From Sphaerisporangium perillae (lineage in GTDB: Bacteria; Actinomycetota; Actinomycetes; Streptosporangiales; Streptosporangiaceae), in NCBI RefSeq assembly GCF_023276435.1, contig NZ_JALLPO010000031.1:59070-123069 (forward strand): a stretch of 64,000 nucleotides of DNA. Direction: 5' to 3'. Shown here piece after piece: positions 10,134-18,350 of the stretch; positions within the stretch are counted from its first letter, which is position 1; the number at the start of each line of letters is the position of its first letter. A program made the translations under genes and the position numbers. The notes beneath the pieces are model-generated. The model searched no databases. It was not told where the DNA came from and saw nothing but the letters and a program-made list of their open reading frames with translations.

Positions 10134-10648
10134 TGGCCTGCTCCGGCGGACAGGAGGGCCTGGCACGCCTCCTGCGCCTTCTGGAAGTCCGGGTCGTCGG
10201 CGATCTTGCCGTCGATCTTGATGCCGCGCTGACCGGGCGCAGGGTCGGCGAAGGACTCCACGCCGTTCTCGCGCATGCACGCGGCGAACTTGCGGCCGTT
10301 CTCGGCCATCTTGGCGTCCTTCTCGGGGGAGGCGTTGGCCTGCGGGTCGTACTGGCGGCAGGCCTCCATGGCCTTGTTCACCGTCGCCTCGCTCACACCA
10401 CTGCCCTTGTCGAACTTGAGCATGACGCCCTTGCCGGGCTTCGGGTCCTCCACCTGCACGCCGTTCTCGCGCATGCACTGGGCGAACTTCACCCCCATCT
10501 CATCCTGACTCAGGCTCGCCGAGGGGGCGGCGCCCGCACCGCCCTTGCCGTCGCCGGCCGAGGCCACCTTCGCCCCCGTTCCGGCCTGCGCGCCGCATCC
10601 GGTCAGAGCGAGCGCCAGGATCAGCGGTAGAGCCATCTTTCGCATCAT
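10130..10648 (-). CDS. Lipoprotein with paired CMRENG motifs
   Basis: A 172-residue predicted lipoprotein: signal MMRKMALPLILALALTGC ends in a lipobox. The mature part is an Ala/Gly linker followed by two copies of a Cys-containing motif, FAQCMRENGV and FAACMRENGV, each paired with a later Cys (EACRQYD, EACQALL). This suggests two disulphide-linked or repeated subdomains. The start at 10648 is preceded six bases away by GGAGGAG. It is the first gene of the efflux operon and probably an extracellular sensor or accessory protein of the pump; proteins with this Cys motif often sit beside actinobacterial fusion proteins. Exact function unknown. Confidence 0.8.
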   Translation of the reverse strand: MMRKMALPLILALALTGCGAQAGTGAKVASAGDGKGGAGAAPSASLSQDEMGVKFAQCMRENGVQVEDPKPGKGVMLKFDKGSGVSEATVNKAMEACRQYDPQANASPEKDAKMAENGRKFAACMRENGVESFADPAPGQRGIKIDGKIADDPDFQKAQEACQALLSAGAGQ

Positions 10649-10712
10649 GTCGTCTCCTCCAGGCAAGGCCGGAACCGTTCCGGCCCTGTCGAAGCTGATG
10701 CAACCCGGCCGC

Positions 10713-10761
10713 GCGTTTCCGTGGCGTTTCCATCAACGATCACTAACGCCGAGGAAACGCC
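10713..10761. promoter_or_regulatory. Probable OmpR-type operator in divergent promoter region
   Basis: GCGTTTCC occurs at 10713-10720 and again at 10724-10731, 11 bp apart (one helical turn), with an inverted copy GGAAACGC at 10753-10760. Direct repeats at 10-11 bp are the normal binding pattern for OmpR/PhoB-family regulators. The site lies between the efflux operon and the response-regulator gene, so it may control both. Confidence 0.5.
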
Positions 10762-10805
10762 CCGACCGGTCACCATTACCCGTGAAGCGAGAGGAACGGT
10801 GACAG

Positions 10806-11462
10806 ATGCGGGTACTGGTGGTGGAGGACGAGCCGACGCTCGCCGGCGCGATCGCCGAATGGCTGCGCGCCGAAGCGCACGCCGTCGACGTCGCCCACGA
10901 CGGCGCGGCGGCACTGCAGCGCACGAGCGTCAACGACTATGACGTCGTCATCCTGGACCGCGACCTGCCCGCCGTCCACGGCGACCAGGTCTGCCGCGAA
11001 CTGGTCGAGACGGCCTCGACGGCCCGCGTGATCATGCTCACCGCCGCCGCCGGGATCATCGACCGCGTCAGCGGCCTGTCCATCGGCGCCGACGACTACC
11101 TCACCAAACCCTTCGCCTTCCCCGAACTGGCCGCCCGCGTCCAGGCCCTGGGCAGGCGCTCGCGCCCGGCCGCGCCGCCGGTGCTGCGCCGCGCCGGCAT
11201 CACCCTGGACCCCGCACGCCGCGAGGTCTTCCGCGACGGCCGCTACGTGCCGCTGTCGAAGAAGGAGTTCGCCGTCCTGGTCGAACTGCTGCGCGCCGAT
11301 GGGGCCGCCGTCTCGGCCGAGCACCTGCTGGAGAAGGCGTGGGACGAGCACGCCGACCCCTTCACCGGCGCCGTACGGCTGGCCGTGCTCAAGCTGCGCC
11401 GCAAACTCGGAGAACCACAGGTCGTCGAGACCGTCACAGGAGTGGGATACCGGATCGCGTGA
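10806..11462 (+). CDS. OmpR/PhoB-family response regulator
   Basis: A 218-residue regulator. The receiver domain has the acidic pair VVEDEP, phospho-acceptor Asp in VVILDRDLP (residue ~51), Thr in IMLTAA and Lys in DDYLTKPFAFPE. The C-terminal winged helix spans ~125-218 (FRDGRYVPLSKKEFAVL, VLKLRRKLGEP, TVTGVGYRI). GAGGAA lies about nine bases before the ATG. It overlaps the sensor kinase gene by GTGA and is divergent from the ABC efflux operon, its likely target. Confidence 0.93.
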   Translation: MRVLVVEDEPTLAGAIAEWLRAEAHAVDVAHDGAAALQRTSVNDYDVVILDRDLPAVHGDQVCRELVETASTARVIMLTAAAGIIDRVSGLSIGADDYLTKPFAFPELAARVQALGRRSRPAAPPVLRRAGITLDPARREVFRDGRYVPLSKKEFAVLVELLRADGAAVSAEHLLEKAWDEHADPFTGAVRLAVLKLRRKLGEPQVVETVTGVGYRIA

Positions 11463-12667
11463 GAAAGCCCAGACTGCTGCCGCGCCGCATCACCCTGCGC
11501 GCCCGCCTGACCCTCATCTACGGCGGCCTGTTCCTGATCGCGGGGATGGTGCTGCTGGCCACCACCTACGCCCTGTTCAACCAGCAGCTCGGGTCCAAGA
11601 CCAAGGTCCTGGCTCGCACGAGCCCCGCCGGCGAGTCGACGTACATCGTGGACGGCGACCCCGCCAGCCTGTCCTCCATCGCCGACGCCGAGAAATGGAT
11701 GAGCCGGCAGCAGGCCACGCTGCACGAGGCCGCGACCACCTCCCTGCTCACCCTGGGCGGCCTCGCGCTGCTCGTCGTGGGCGGCGCGGCGGCCGGTTTC
11801 GGCTGGCTGGTCACCGGACGGGTACTGGCCCCGCTGCACCTGGTCACCGACACCGCCCGCAGGATCGCCGCGGCCCCCGCGGCAGGGCGGGGCCTGCACG
11901 AGCGCATCGCCCTCAAGGGCCCCGACGACGAGGTCAAGGACCTGGCCGACACCTTCGACACCATGGTGGAACGGCTGGATCACTCCTTCGACGGCCAGCG
12001 CCACTTCGTCGCCAGCGCCTCCCACGAGCTGCGCACCCCGCTGACCGTCGGCCGCGCCCTGGTCGAGCTGGCCATGCACCGGAAATCCGCCTCCGAGGAC
12101 GTCAAACAGCTGGGCGAGAGCCTCCTGGAGATCAACTCCGGGCACGAGCGGCTGATCAGCGGCCTCCTGCTCCTGGCCGGCTCGGAGAAGGAGATCACCG
12201 AACGGCTCCCCGTCGACCTGGCCGACGTGGTCGGCCACGTGGTCGCCCAGAGCGCCACCGAGGCCGAACAGGCGGGGGTGATCGTGAAGGAGCAGGCGGG
12301 CGAGGCCTTCACCCTGGGTGACGCGCTGCTGCTGGAACGACTGGTGCACAATCTGGTGGAGAACGCCGTCAGGCACAACGTCGAGGACGGCGGCTGGGTG
12401 AGCGTCCTCAGCCGCACCCGCGCCGACGCCACCGTAGAGGTGGAGGTGAGCAACACCGGGCCCGTGGTGCCGCCGTATGAGATCCCTTCACTGTTCGAGC
12501 CGTTTCGCCGCCTGGGCGCCGAACGGCTCATCACCAAAGGCGCCGGCCTGGGCCTGTCCATCGTGCGTTCGGTCGTCCGAGCCCACGACGGTCACATCGA
12601 CGCCCGCCCGCGCGAAGGCGGCGGCCTCACCGTGACCGTCACCCTGCCGGCCTGCGACCCCTTCTAG
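11459..12667 (+). CDS. Two-component sensor histidine kinase
   Basis: A 402-residue membrane kinase: TM1 (LTLIYGGLFLIAGMVLLATT), a short extracellular loop of ~55 residues, TM2 (LLTLGGLALLVVGGAAAGFG), HAMP domain, H-box FVASASHELRTPLT, N-box NLVENAVRHN and G-box GAGLGLSIV. The GTG start overlaps the regulator stop (GTGA), so the pair is translationally coupled. The small extracellular loop suggests sensing at the membrane, or via the partner ABC/lipoprotein system, rather than by a large ligand-binding domain. Confidence 0.92.
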   Translation: MRKPRLLPRRITLRARLTLIYGGLFLIAGMVLLATTYALFNQQLGSKTKVLARTSPAGESTYIVDGDPASLSSIADAEKWMSRQQATLHEAATTSLLTLGGLALLVVGGAAAGFGWLVTGRVLAPLHLVTDTARRIAAAPAAGRGLHERIALKGPDDEVKDLADTFDTMVERLDHSFDGQRHFVASASHELRTPLTVGRALVELAMHRKSASEDVKQLGESLLEINSGHERLISGLLLLAGSEKEITERLPVDLADVVGHVVAQSATEAEQAGVIVKEQAGEAFTLGDALLLERLVHNLVENAVRHNVEDGGWVSVLSRTRADATVEVEVSNTGPVVPPYEIPSLFEPFRRLGAERLITKGAGLGLSIVRSVVRAHDGHIDARPREGGGLTVTVTLPACDPF

Positions 12668-12678
12668 TCGCGCCGCCG

Positions 12679-13089
12679 GTGCCACGCCGTAGCACTTTGC
12701 TGGACACCAACATCCTCATCCTGCGTGCCGGAATCGACCCCGACGAACTGCCGGACGAGATGATGATCAGCGCTATCACCACGGCCGAGTTGTCGGTCGG
12801 CGTGCTGGCGGCCACCGGCGCGCAGGAACTCGCCCAGCGAATGAAGATCCTGCAGACCGCCGAAGCCGAGTTCGACCCTCTGCCGTTCGATGACACCGCC
12901 GCCCGCGAGTACGGTCAGTTGTGGACCGCGGTCATCGCGTCCGGTCGCAAACCCCGTCCGCGCACAGCGGATTTGATGATCGCCTGCGTGGCCATCGCGA
13001 ACCGGCTTCCCCTCTACACCTGCAACCCCAAGGATTTCAAAGGCTTGGACCACCTGCTCACCGTGGTCCCCGTAACACGGCCACGATGA
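12679..13089 (+). CDS. PIN-domain ribonuclease, VapC-like toxin
   Basis: A 136-residue PIN domain with the four acidic metal ligands in place: D9 (LLDTNIL), E37 (ITTAELSVG), D98 (RTADLMIAC) and D119 (NPKDFKGL). VapC toxins cleave tRNA or rRNA. The GTG start is 11 bp after the histidine kinase stop, with no space for a vapB antitoxin, and none is visible downstream, where the next gene is convergent. It is either an orphan toxin, a solitary PIN RNase, or one controlled by a distant antitoxin. Confidence 0.85.
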   Translation: MPRRSTLLDTNILILRAGIDPDELPDEMMISAITTAELSVGVLAATGAQELAQRMKILQTAEAEFDPLPFDDTAAREYGQLWTAVIASGRKPRPRTADLMIACVAIANRLPLYTCNPKDFKGLDHLLTVVPVTRPR

Positions 13090-13115
13090 GACGTCCCCGT
13101 CCGGCCCCAGGGGGT

Positions 13116-13128
13116 GGCCCGGCGGGCC
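13116..13128. terminator. Weak hairpin between convergent genes
   Basis: GGCCC-GGC-GGGCC can form a five-base-pair GC stem between the vapC-like gene and the convergent TetR gene. There is no T-tract, so termination is only a suggestion. Confidence 0.25.
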
Positions 13129-13173
13129 GCCACGTCAGCGGGTGGCGGTACCGCTCATTTCCTCCAGCGGACC

Positions 13174-13788
13174 TCAGGCGCGACGGCGCGGGAGGCGGAC
13201 GGTGAGGAGCTTGGCGCGGGGGGCGACGCGTTCGGCGAGGGCGAAGAGGGCCTCGGTGCGGGAGCGGTCCGCGTCCAGGTGGGTGAAGAGGTTCACCCCC
13301 AGGTAGAACGTGATGGACGCGTAGGCGAGGTCGCGCGGCGGCAGGAGCTTGGCGAGCGGCGAGCCGCCGATGACGCGCTCGAGGGTCTGCTCGATGAACG
13401 CGATCCACGGCTCGGCCCTCTTGACGATCTCCTCGCGTAGCTGCGGGCGGGCGATGCCGGCGCCGACCAGTTCGGAGAAGAGCGTGATGTGCCCGCCTTC
13501 GAGGTCGGCGCGGTAGATCTCGGTCGCCACCTCCACGAGCTCCTCCAGCGTGCGCGCCTTGTCCACGGCCGCCTGGTAGGCCGCCATCCGCTGTTCCGAC
13601 GAGCGGTCGAGCGCGGCGAGCAGGAGCGGGTCGACGCCGCCGAAATGGTAGAAGACCAGCGCCGAGTTGACCTCCGCGGCCCTGGCTATCGTGCGCGCGC
13701 TCGTGCCGGCGTAGCCCTCGGCGCGAATCGTGCGCGCCGCCGCCTCGATGAGGCGTTCCCGCGTCTCCGCGCCCGGTTGCTTCGTCAT
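13174..13788 (-). CDS. TetR-family transcriptional repressor
   Basis: A 204-residue repressor. The N-terminal HTH is RERLIEAAARTIRAEGYAGT, then ARTIARAAEVNSALVFYHFG, with the usual TetR recognition helix (VFYHF). The all-helical ligand/dimerisation domain shows conserved Trp/Phe-rich stretches (EPWIAFIEQTLERVIGG). The start is the ATG ending at 13788, behind AGGGG; an upstream in-frame extension would run across the operator and is rejected. A perfect palindrome lies 38 bp upstream, between this gene and the divergent membrane-protein operon, so it very probably represses itself and those genes. Confidence 0.9.
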   Translation of the reverse strand: MTKQPGAETRERLIEAAARTIRAEGYAGTSARTIARAAEVNSALVFYHFGGVDPLLLAALDRSSEQRMAAYQAAVDKARTLEELVEVATEIYRADLEGGHITLFSELVGAGIARPQLREEIVKRAEPWIAFIEQTLERVIGGSPLAKLLPPRDLAYASITFYLGVNLFTHLDADRSRTEALFALAERVAPRAKLLTVRLPRRRA

Positions 13789-13825
13789 GCACACCCCTCT
13801 TGCGTCGCCATGCCCGCTCATCATA

Positions 13826-13849
13826 CGGTTTAATCGCTCGATTAAACCG
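13826..13849. promoter_or_regulatory. TetR operator, perfect palindrome
   Basis: CGGTTTAATCG-CT-CGATTAAACCG: two perfect 11-base arms with a 2-base spacer, AT-rich in a GC-rich background. It lies 38 bp upstream of the TetR start and 19 bp upstream of the divergent ATG at 13868, ideally placed to block both promoters. Confidence 0.85.
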
Positions 13850-13867
13850 CTCGATGAAGGGGGCCGC

Positions 13868-14752
13868 ATGGAACCGGACGAGGGACACCAGAGGCGATCG
13901 CGGCGAATCCTGGCAGGCGTGCTCGCGGCCCTGTTCGCGGCGATGCTGGCGTACAAGGTGCTCCACACCGGGGAGCTGGAGCAGACGGCGGTGTTCTACG
14001 TGGGCATCCCCGCCGTCATCGCCATCACCATCGCGCTCACCACGCGGCCCCGATCGGCCACCGGCCTGATCATGGCGACCATCACCATCGGGCTCGCCCT
14101 CGCCGGCCCGCTGCTCGGCGAGGGCATCGTCTGCCTGCTCTTCGCCGCGCCGGTCTTCTACGCCTCCGGCCTGGCCTTCGGGCTGCTGATCGATTGGAGC
14201 CGCCGGCACCGGGGTGGCATGAGCGTGATCATCGTGCCGCTGCTGCTGCTCACCGCCGCCGAAGGCGCCACCGATGCCACGTCGCTGCCCCGAGGTGAGG
14301 CGGTGACCGCGACCCGGGCGACCGGCGCGGCGGACGTCGGGCGGGCCCTGGCCACGCCGCCCGCGTTCGCCGCGTTCGGCTCACCCCTCCTGCGGATGGG
14401 CTTTCCCCGGCCGCTCTCGGCGCGAGGCGAAGGGCTCCAGGTCGGCGCCGTCCGCGAGATCACCTTCACCCCGCGCCGCTCCCTCGGCATCGGGGCCGTG
14501 CCCGAGCCGCGCTCGATGACCCTCCGGGTGAAGGAGAGCGCGCCGGGCCGGGTGGTGTTCCAGGTGGTACGGGACACCACGCTGGCGCGCTGGCTCGACC
14601 TGCGGGAAGCCGAGTTCACCTGGACCCCCGCGCGGCTGAGCGTCACCCTGCGCTACCGCAGGACCTTCGACCCCGCCTGGTACTTCGGCCCCCTCCAGAG
14701 GTACGCGACCGGCCAGGCCGCCGCCTACCTCGCGGAGACCTTCACCCGATGA
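13868..14752 (+). CDS. Membrane protein with C-terminal soluble domain, TetR-controlled
   Basis: A 294-residue protein with four predicted membrane segments in the first ~150 residues (around ILAGVLAALFAAMLAYKVL, VFYVGIPAVIAITIALTT, GLIMATITIGLALAGPLLG and SVIIVPLLLLTAAEGA). A soluble C-terminal domain of ~130 residues follows, rich in beta strands, with paired Arg/Trp motifs (TTLARWLDLREAEFTW, SVTLRYRRTFDPAWYFGPLQ); it could be a START/polyketide-cyclase-like fold, but I cannot confirm that. The ATG at 13868 follows GAAGGGGG. It overlaps the next gene by ATGA and probably acts with it. Not recognised beyond this. Confidence 0.75.
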   Translation: MEPDEGHQRRSRRILAGVLAALFAAMLAYKVLHTGELEQTAVFYVGIPAVIAITIALTTRPRSATGLIMATITIGLALAGPLLGEGIVCLLFAAPVFYASGLAFGLLIDWSRRHRGGMSVIIVPLLLLTAAEGATDATSLPRGEAVTATRATGAADVGRALATPPAFAAFGSPLLRMGFPRPLSARGEGLQVGAVREITFTPRRSLGIGAVPEPRSMTLRVKESAPGRVVFQVVRDTTLARWLDLREAEFTWTPARLSVTLRYRRTFDPAWYFGPLQRYATGQAAAYLAETFTR

Positions 14753-15996
14753 GGCTGGACGCGGGGATCATCCGGGCCGTGGCGCTCATGGGGCCGGTGG
14801 CCGTGCTGCTGGTGGCGGCCCGGGTGCGGCGGCCGGGCGAGTCCCGGGTCGCCGCCGCCATCCTCGCCACCGCGTGGAACCTCCTGGTCCTCGCCGTGGT
14901 GAACGTCGTCGCACTCCGCGCCGGCTGGTGGACCTTCCACGCGGAAGGCGGTCTGCTGGCCGGCGTCCCGGCCGACCTGCTGCTCGGGTGGGCGGTGCTG
15001 TGGGGCGCGTGCCCCGCGCTGGCCGCTCCGCGCGCGCCCGTCCCGCTCACCGCGGCCCTGCCGGCCTGGCTCGACCTGGCGCTCATGCCGCGGGCCGAGC
15101 CGGTCGTCGTACTGGGCTCGCACTGGTGGGCCGGGGAGGCGGCGGCGATCGCCTTCGCCCTGGTACCGGGCCTCCTGCTCGCCCGATGGACCGAGGAACG
15201 GCGCCTGCTCCCGGCCAGGGCCGCGTTCCAGGTCGTGCTGGCGGGCGGGCTCGGTCTCGTGGCGCCGGTGGCGCTGACGGGAGTGTGGCGGCAGCCCGGC
15301 TGGATGCTCGCCCTCGCGGCCCAGGCGCTCGCCGCTCCGATGGTGTTCGGGCTCGCGGCGGTGCGCGAGTTCGCCGTCGTGGGACGGGGCACACCGTTGC
15401 CGTACGACGCGCCGGTCCGGCTGGTGACGGGCGGGCCCTACGCCTACGTGCGCAACCCGATGCAGGTCGCGATGACGGCCGGGTACCTCCTGCTGGCCCC
15501 GCTGGACCCGGCCTTCCTCGCGGCGGCCGCCGTCACCTTCGCCTACGGGGCCGGACTGGCGGCCTGGCATGAGGGCGAGCAGCTCGAACGGCGGTTCGGC
15601 GGCGCGTGGCACGACTACCGGCGCCGGGTACGCCCCTGGCTGCCGCGCCTGCGCCCCGCCATGTCGCCCGGCATGCCCCCCGCGTCGCTGTACGTGGCCG
15701 CGACCTGCGGGCAGTGCCGGCAGGTGGGCGCGTGGATGGTGCGGCACGCGCCGGTGGCGCTCCAGGTGGTCCCCGCCGAGAGCCATCCCTGTGGCCTGCG
15801 GCGCATCACCTACGAGCGCGAGGACGGCGTCCGCACCCAGGGGGTCGCCGCGGTCGCCCACGCGCTGACCCACATCCACCTCGGCTGGGCACTGGCCGGC
15901 TGGCTGCTCCTGCTGCCGGGCATCGGGTCGTTCGCCCAACTCTGCCTGGACGCTCTCGGCGCGGGACCGCGCACGTACCCGACCACCCGCGCCTAG
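14749..15996 (+). CDS. ICMT/PEMT-like methyltransferase fused to DCC-type (DUF393-like) domain
   Basis: A 415-residue polytopic protein. The first ~310 residues hold about eight membrane segments. They end in the isoprenylcysteine/phospholipid methyltransferase signature: VTGGPYAYVRNPMQVAM, then the Glu of HEGEQLERRFG, then WHDYRRRVRPWLPR. The last ~100 residues carry CGQC (TCGQCRQVGAWMVRHAP) followed by GVRTQGVAAVAHALTHI and LLLLPGIGSFAQL, the layout of DCC/DUF393 thiol-disulphide proteins. A lipid or prenyl methylase tied to a redox domain is inferred. It overlaps the upstream membrane-protein gene by ATGA and falls under the same TetR operator. Confidence 0.78.
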   Translation: MRLDAGIIRAVALMGPVAVLLVAARVRRPGESRVAAAILATAWNLLVLAVVNVVALRAGWWTFHAEGGLLAGVPADLLLGWAVLWGACPALAAPRAPVPLTAALPAWLDLALMPRAEPVVVLGSHWWAGEAAAIAFALVPGLLLARWTEERRLLPARAAFQVVLAGGLGLVAPVALTGVWRQPGWMLALAAQALAAPMVFGLAAVREFAVVGRGTPLPYDAPVRLVTGGPYAYVRNPMQVAMTAGYLLLAPLDPAFLAAAAVTFAYGAGLAAWHEGEQLERRFGGAWHDYRRRVRPWLPRLRPAMSPGMPPASLYVAATCGQCRQVGAWMVRHAPVALQVVPAESHPCGLRRITYEREDGVRTQGVAAVAHALTHIHLGWALAGWLLLLPGIGSFAQLCLDALGAGPRTYPTTRA

Positions 15997-16147
15997 ACCC
16001 CGCTAACGCCGAGAGCTGCTCGGCCCGGTGATGAGGGAGACCGCGAGCGCGGCCAGGCAGAGGAGTCCGGCCGGCCGCCGCCGGTGCGGACGCGGTCGAA
16101 CGTGCCTCCTCTCAGCCGGTGAGAACACGGCTCAGCAGTACCTCGTC

Positions 16148-17164
16148 TCAGCCGGTGAGGATGCGGGTCTCGCCGATGGCGAGGTCCCAGAGGTCGGCGC
16201 GGGCGCGTCCGGAGGCGATCCAGGCCGCGCGGGCCTCCTGTACCGGGGCCATCAGCGGCTCGCCGGACAGCACGAACGTCCCCCAGTGCATGGTCGCCAT
16301 CCGCTGCGCACCCACGTCGGCGCACGCCTGGACGGCCTCGGCCGGGTCGACGTGCGAGACGTGCATGAACCAGCGCGGCTCGTAGGCGCCCACCGGCATC
16401 AGCGCCAGGTCGATGCCCGGGTAGCGGTCGCCGATCTGCTTGAAGCGGTCGCCGTAGGCGGTGTCGCCGGCGAAGTAGATCCGCTGGTCCGGCGACGTCA
16501 GCACCCAGCCGCCCCACAGCGACTTGCAGGTGTCGAACAGCGTCCTGCGGCTCCAGTGGTGCGCCGGCACGAAATCGAAGCTCACATCGCCGATGCGGGC
16601 GCTCTCCCACCAGTCCAGCTCGGTGACGTTCGTGAACCCCTTCTTGGTGAACCAGCTCGCCAGGTTCGCGGGGACGAACACCGGCGTGTGCTTGGGCAGC
16701 CGGCGCATCGTGGGGGCGTCAAGATGGTCGTAGTGGTTGTGGCTGATCACGACGGCGTCGATCGGCGGCAGGTCGCTCCACGCGACCCCCGGCGGGGTGA
16801 GCCGCTGGCGCACGCCGGGGATCTTGCGTGACCACACCGGGTCCGTCAGCACGGTCAGGCCGCCGATGCGCAGCACGTACGTCGCGTGGCCCACCCAGGT
16901 GACGGCCGCGTCCTCCGTGGCGACCGGGGGCAGACCGGCTCGGAGTACGGGGATCTGGTCGGCGTCGCCGATGTCCGGGCGGAACCCGCCATGCCAGGTG
17001 ACGCTCACGATCTCGCGGAAGTCGGGTAGCGGGCAGGTCAGGCGGTCCTTGAAGTCGGCGGGAAAGGTGCGCTCGCGTGGCGGCGTGACGGGCTCGCGTG
17101 ATGGGGTGACCGGCTCGCGTGACGGCGGGACCGGAAAGACCTCGGGGCTGACGGTTCGCGACAT
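16148..17164 (-). CDS. NAPE-PLD/UlaG-like metallo-beta-lactamase-fold hydrolase
   Basis: A 338-residue protein with the MBL metal motif HNHYDHLD near residue 141, upstream WVGHATYVLRIGG, then VPAHHWSRR, YFAGDTAYGD and MHWGTF. This is the pattern of N-acyl-phosphatidylethanolamine phospholipase D-like and lactonase-like enzymes. Substrate unknown; phospholipid or lactone hydrolysis is plausible. AGGAGGG lies six bases before the ATG. The N terminus has a short seven-residue tandem repeat (SREPVTP) encoded by near-identical 21 bp units. Thirteen bases around the stop (CTCAGCCGGTGAG) recur 36 bp away at 16111-16123. Confidence 0.85.
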   Translation of the reverse strand: MSRTVSPEVFPVPPSREPVTPSREPVTPPRERTFPADFKDRLTCPLPDFREIVSVTWHGGFRPDIGDADQIPVLRAGLPPVATEDAAVTWVGHATYVLRIGGLTVLTDPVWSRKIPGVRQRLTPPGVAWSDLPPIDAVVISHNHYDHLDAPTMRRLPKHTPVFVPANLASWFTKKGFTNVTELDWWESARIGDVSFDFVPAHHWSRRTLFDTCKSLWGGWVLTSPDQRIYFAGDTAYGDRFKQIGDRYPGIDLALMPVGAYEPRWFMHVSHVDPAEAVQACADVGAQRMATMHWGTFVLSGEPLMAPVQEARAAWIASGRARADLWDLAIGETRILTG

Positions 17165-17333
17165 TCGACCCTCCTGTTCGTCGCCGAGTGGAGGCGGGTT
17201 GTTCCAAATGGGGATCGGATCACCACTCTCCTGTCATGATCCCCCGTGGGCGAAAAACATGCCTCAGCCGTGCGAGGTATCCGTCACGTCCTCCCTGATG
17301 CCTAGGGCGCTCCACGAACGTTCACCGGGCCCC

Positions 17334-17366
17334 CGCCGTACGGCGGCGCCGGCATCGCCGCACCCC
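17334..17366. repeat. 33 bp dispersed repeat, copy 1 (with palindrome)
   Basis: GGCGCCGGCATCGCCGCACC and the next two bases (17345-17366) recur exactly, inverted, at 21555-21576. The adjoining GTAC-centred part also matches at most positions. Here it carries a perfect 14 bp palindrome, CCGCCGTACGGCGG (17333-17346). It sits in the 259 bp gap between the MBL hydrolase and the next gene, where I see no other gene. Confidence 0.6.
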
Positions 17367-17423
17367 CTCTCTCACCGTCAAGGCGCCGGCGGTCGCCACC
17401 CGAGCGCCGAAGGACGGCGGTCC

Positions 17424-17849
17424 TTACTCCAGGGTGCGCCTTCGCCATCGGGCGGGGTGCCTCGGGTATCCCCCCTCGTCCAGATCGGCCAGGCGTTCGA
17501 ACACGTTCCAGGAGGCGTAATGGCCGCACAGGACGAAGGAGACCGCGACGGCGAGCACGTACAGGATCAGCATGGGAAGGCCGACGCAGAAGGCGTACTG
17601 GGTGGCGTGCCGGGACTCGTGCCTGAGGAGGGCTCCGGTCAGATACCCCTCCTCGTGGGCCGTCAGGACGACGTTGCCCACCGTGAAGGCCCCGGCGACC
17701 GGGAAGGGGATGCGGTATCCGTGCGCGTACAGCAGGCCGTGCTCGCCGCGCCGCACCCGGGCCCGCCCGGCCACGGCGATGAGCAGGCCGAGCGGCGTCG
17801 ACAGGTTGACGTAGTTGATGACCTGTCTCGCCCGGTAACGGCCGCGCAT
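17424..17849 (-). CDS. Small membrane protein with HExxH-like motif
   Basis: A 141-residue protein with two to three hydrophobic segments (LSTPLGLLIAVAG; PVAGAFTVGNVVLT; VGLPMLILYVLAVAVSFVL). A central HESRHATQY motif sits just before the last membrane segment (GALLRHESRHATQYAFCVG). HExxH followed by a membrane helix resembles membrane metalloprotease or zinc-binding sites, but a third ligand is not obvious. The ATG ending at 17849 is preferred over one 15 codons upstream because homology-like sequence begins there. Function unknown. Confidence 0.65.
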   Translation of the reverse strand: MRGRYRARQVINYVNLSTPLGLLIAVAGRARVRRGEHGLLYAHGYRIPFPVAGAFTVGNVVLTAHEEGYLTGALLRHESRHATQYAFCVGLPMLILYVLAVAVSFVLCGHYASWNVFERLADLDEGGYPRHPARWRRRTLE

Positions 17850-17877
17850 GCCTCGATTGTCGCTCAGGGCGGCCACT

Positions 17878-18339
17878 TTATGCGGACGTACCACCCGATA
17901 TGTTCATCGGGCGTGCCTTGCCGTACGAGCCCTGGTGCAGCAGCCAGGAGCCCGACGAGGGAATGAGCAGGACGGCGGTCACCAGGGCCAGCGCCCCGCA
18001 CCCGAGGTACCAGTAACCGGCCGCGTTGGCCGCGACGATCAGATCGCCCTCGGGCCGCATGACCGAGAACAGCAGCGCCGCGAGCATCCAGCCCATGCCG
18101 GGGACGAAGGCGCCCAGCTTGCTGCCCATGAGCCGCCCCGCGCCGTACAGCAGCCCGAACAGGACGAGCGAGAGGACGATCGGGATGGGCCGCACGGCGT
18201 CGCCCACGGCCCAGGAGTGTGAAAGCCCCGACACGACGCCGAACACGACGCCGAGGACGAAGAGCAGCCCGTAGGCCGCGCCGGTGGTCACCGGGCCGGC
18301 CTCGTGCCGTACAGGGGCCTCGACCTGCTCTTCTTCCAT
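17878..18339 (-). CDS. DUF6113-like four-helix membrane protein next to mshB
   Basis: A 153-residue integral membrane protein with about four helices (AAYGLLFVLGVVFGVVSGLS; IPIVLSLVLFGLLYGAG; MGWMLAALLFSVM; YLGCGALALVTAVLLI). The RPEGDLIVAANAAGYWYLG block between helices is the best-conserved-looking stretch. The ATG lies 11 bp after the mshB stop, so the two are co-transcribed. Small membrane proteins of this type sit directly after mshB in many actinomycetes (family recalled, not checked). Role unknown. Confidence 0.75.
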   Translation of the reverse strand: MEEEQVEAPVRHEAGPVTTGAAYGLLFVLGVVFGVVSGLSHSWAVGDAVRPIPIVLSLVLFGLLYGAGRLMGSKLGAFVPGMGWMLAALLFSVMRPEGDLIVAANAAGYWYLGCGALALVTAVLLIPSSGSWLLHQGSYGKARPMNISGGTSA

Positions 18340-18350
18340 AATGGCCAAGG

